Assembly (NCBI GenBank): GCA_015488755.1
Contig: WFNB01000108.1
Location: 1 to 64,000, forward strand
Reading direction: 5' to 3'
Length of the DNA stretch: 64,000 nt
DNA from: Gammaproteobacteria bacterium
Lineage (GTDB): Bacteria; Pseudomonadota; Gammaproteobacteria; GRL18
The notes beneath the pieces are model-generated. The model had not been told where the DNA came from, made no database searches, and saw only the letters and a program-made list of their open reading frames with translations. A program made the translations under genes and the position numbers. Shown here in pieces: positions 62,080-64,000 of the stretch (positions are counted from its first letter, which is position 1; the number at the start of each line of letters is the position of its first letter).

Positions 62080-64000
62080 ATGAAGTTATTAACAAAATTA
62101 AGTCTATCTGTTACTACCTTATTACTATTTACCACTCTGGTAAATATATTTTTTAGTGTGTCTAGTATTAAAGAGATTATTTATGATCTGAATGCTAAGG
62201 TCATAAAAAATGATCTAAATAGTATGCATCATACTATTTTAGACCAATATTTAGACTTAAAAGAACAGGGGCTAGAGAGGGATAAGAGTCACTTAATGGT
62301 GTTAATTCAACATATTAGTGAAGATTATCTGGTCAGTGATCAGCTTACTAAGTTAAATTTTATTATTTTAGACCGTAACAAACGGCCACTGTTTATTGGC
62401 AAACACCTACGGGATAAAGAGGTCAGTCTAATCACACAACATTTTTCTGTGCCAGCAAAAAAAGAGAATTTAGCGACCATTAAAATGGATAGAATTGTGT
62501 TGGCGAATGAAGAACACGTGTTATTTTACAAAGGTATCCCGCAATGGGGCTTGAATCTCATTATTGTTTTTCCTAAGGAGGAATTGTATACCAAATTAAA
62601 TGCGTATATTAGCCAAAGTGCCAAATTATTAATTTTTGTTATTGTTATCACGTTACTGACCAGTTTTATCTATTCAAAGCATTTATCCAACCGCATTAAA
62701 ATAGCACTTAAGCAGATTAAAGCGGTGACTGATGATGTACTGCATGTCAGAATTAAGGCTATTAAAGGAAATGATGAAATTGCCCAATTACATCGTGGCT
62801 TGAATGATATGACAGAAATTATTTCTGATAAAATGATCATGCAAGCTAAGGCAGAGCTTAAGGCTATTAATAGTCAGAAAGAAATGCAAGAAAAACACGC
62901 CCTGCTAAGTGCCTTTATTAATACCATGCCAGAATTAGCCTTTATACTGGATGAAGAGGGTGAGTATGTTGAAGTATTTGGCAATGAAAACCAATTATTA
63001 TACCAGCGTAAAGAACGCTTATTAGGACAAAAAATTACTGAGGTTCTTCCGAAAGGGGTTGCTAAAATAATTATGATGGCTATTAAATTAGCCATTACTT
63101 CAGCTAAGACACAAACAGTCTCGTATGAATTGAAAATTTCAGGGGAGAGTTGTTTTTTTCAGGCAAATATTACCTTATTTGAGCATAGCATTGAAAATAA
63201 GCACAAAAAGCAAGTTATTTTCATTGCCCACGATGTGACTCAACAAATTAATGCCCAACATGAGGCGTATCACTTATCTCTTTATGATCCATTAACTGAT
63301 TTACCCAATAGACGCTTGCTTATTGAGCGATTAGAGCAAGAAATTATCCGTTTGCAACGCCATGATCAATTGGGGGCATTACTTTTTATTGATCTGGATG
63401 ATTTTAAAACGATTAATGATTCTCGTGGTCATCAAACAGGTGATTTATTATTGAAAGAAGTTGCTCGACGATTAAGAAAATTAATTCGTAAAAATGATTT
63501 AGCCTGTCGTTTGGGGGGGGATGAATTTGTTATATTATTATCCAATATGGAAAATAATATCGTCACTGCATCGAGTCGAGCACAAACGGTTGCTTATAAA
63601 ACATTAGAAATGCTACAAGCCCCCTATGAATTAGAGGGTGAAAAACATCAGATCAGTTGCAGTATTGGTATTGTTATGTTTCCAGAAACAGGGCGCAATA
63701 GTCATGACTTAATAAAATATGCTGATATTGCCATGTATCAGGCCAAGGATGACGGTAAAAATACAGTAAAATTATTTGCTCCTCATATGCAAGTCCTACT
63801 AGAAAACCGCCTGCAACTACAAAAAGATCTGCGTGTAGCCATTAAAGAAAATAGCTTGATGATCCATTTACAGCCACAATACAATGAAGACTCAATAATT
63901 ATTTCAGCAGAAGCATTGGTACGTTGGCAACACCCTGAAAAAGGCTTTATTTCCCCGGCAGAGTTTATTCCTATTGCCGAAGAATCAGGTTTGGTACATG
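62080..64000 (+). CDS. Membrane GGDEF-EAL protein, cut off by the window end
   Basis: Open from the ATG at 62080 to the window edge (640 codons shown). A membrane helix (about 5-28) precedes an extracytoplasmic sensor domain, then a second helix (about 187-207) and a HAMP-like segment (about 208-265). A PAS-like domain (about 280-395) follows. The GGDEF domain has LGGDEF intact (479-483) with RKND inhibitory site upstream. The EAL domain begins with AEALVRW (611-613 for EAL). The rest of EAL lies outside the window. Both activities are possible. A run of eight Gs at 63513-63520 encodes the GGDEF glycines and is slip-prone. No clear ribosome binding site. Confidence 0.9.
   Translation, partial: MKLLTKLSLSVTTLLLFTTLVNIFFSVSSIKEIIYDLNAKVIKNDLNSMHHTILDQYLDLKEQGLERDKSHLMVLIQHISEDYLVSDQLTKLNFIILDRNKRPLFIGKHLRDKEVSLITQHFSVPAKKENLATIKMDRIVLANEEHVLFYKGIPQWGLNLIIVFPKEELYTKLNAYISQSAKLLIFVIVITLLTSFIYSKHLSNRIKIALKQIKAVTDDVLHVRIKAIKGNDEIAQLHRGLNDMTEIISDKMIMQAKAELKAINSQKEMQEKHALLSAFINTMPELAFILDEEGEYVEVFGNENQLLYQRKERLLGQKITEVLPKGVAKIIMMAIKLAITSAKTQTVSYELKISGESCFFQANITLFEHSIENKHKKQVIFIAHDVTQQINAQHEAYHLSLYDPLTDLPNRRLLIERLEQEIIRLQRHDQLGALLFIDLDDFKTINDSRGHQTGDLLLKEVARRLRKLIRKNDLACRLGGDEFVILLSNMENNIVTASSRAQTVAYKTLEMLQAPYELEGEKHQISCSIGIVMFPETGRNSHDLIKYADIAMYQAKDDGKNTVKLFAPHMQVLLENRLQLQKDLRVAIKENSLMIHLQPQYNEDSIIISAEALVRWQHPEKGFISPAEFIPIAEESGLVH

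Overview
The window looks like the chromosome of an AT-rich, motile gammaproteobacterium. The supporting genes are a homodimeric-type pyruvate dehydrogenase operon (aceE, aceF and an lpd carrying a lipoyl domain), a MetR-like LysR regulator, PomAB-like motor genes, a TRAP transporter and a TolC/MATE pair. The genus cannot be named from this sequence alone.

Layout. (1) 1-4.4 kb: the end of an IS200/IS605-like element has cut a thioredoxin/CnoX-like gene. A MITE copy, an aspartate aminotransferase, uvrB and tRNA-Val(GAC) follow. (2) 4.4-7.4 kb: a decayed accessory patch beside the tRNA. It holds small hypothetical genes, a retropepsin-like protein, a DUF433/DUF5615 toxin-antitoxin pair with a truncated toxin, a HigBA-type pair with a frameshifted toxin, a possible integrase remnant, and a long gene-poor stretch with DnaA-box-like sites and a lone terminator. 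(3) 7.6-24.2 kb: core-like genes, including a haem-c diguanylate cyclase, a TatT-DctPQM TRAP operon, PilZ-PomB-PomA, a glycosyltransferase, a MetR-like regulator, a PAS-PAS-GGDEF-EAL protein, a TPR-like gene between two MITE copies, a TolC-family protein and a MATE pump. (4) 24.3-27.8 kb: a compact stressosome-like operon (GGDEF protein, RsbT-RsbX-like fusion, RsbR, RsbS). (5) 28-33.8 kb: the pyruvate dehydrogenase operon. (6) 34-60.7 kb: a single-strand defence island. (7) 60.8-64 kb: a broken HicA with HicB, a DUF1287 protein, and a GGDEF-EAL protein that runs off the window.

The defence island is the most unusual part. Its outer frame is a DISARM-like set: a DrmD-like SNF2 helicase, a DrmMI-like adenine methylase, a 2183-residue helicase that carries zinc-finger/DUF1998 and Vsr-like nuclease regions in one chain, and a UvrD-type helicase with a RelE-like N-terminus. 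Separate drmA, drmB and drmC genes are absent. Between the methylase and the giant helicase lies a stack of other modules: a HEPN protein, a Hachiman-like HamA-HamB pair, a YhcG-like nuclease with an AAA ATPase, and an AAA ATPase with a DUF4276/Toprim-like partner. A chimeric ORF at 43369-43908 fuses the start of the second AAA gene to a diverged copy of the methylase 3' end. That is the junction expected from a tandem duplication or unequal crossover between two versions of the locus carrying different cargo, so I read the interval as a cargo slot holding two stacked cargoes.

Two further themes recur. Four GGDEF proteins, a PilZ protein beside the motor genes and a stressosome-linked cyclase suggest extensive c-di-GMP control of motility and surface behaviour. 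Three copies of a ~150-bp MITE, each with its own 10-bp target duplication, show recent transposition by a transposase not seen here.
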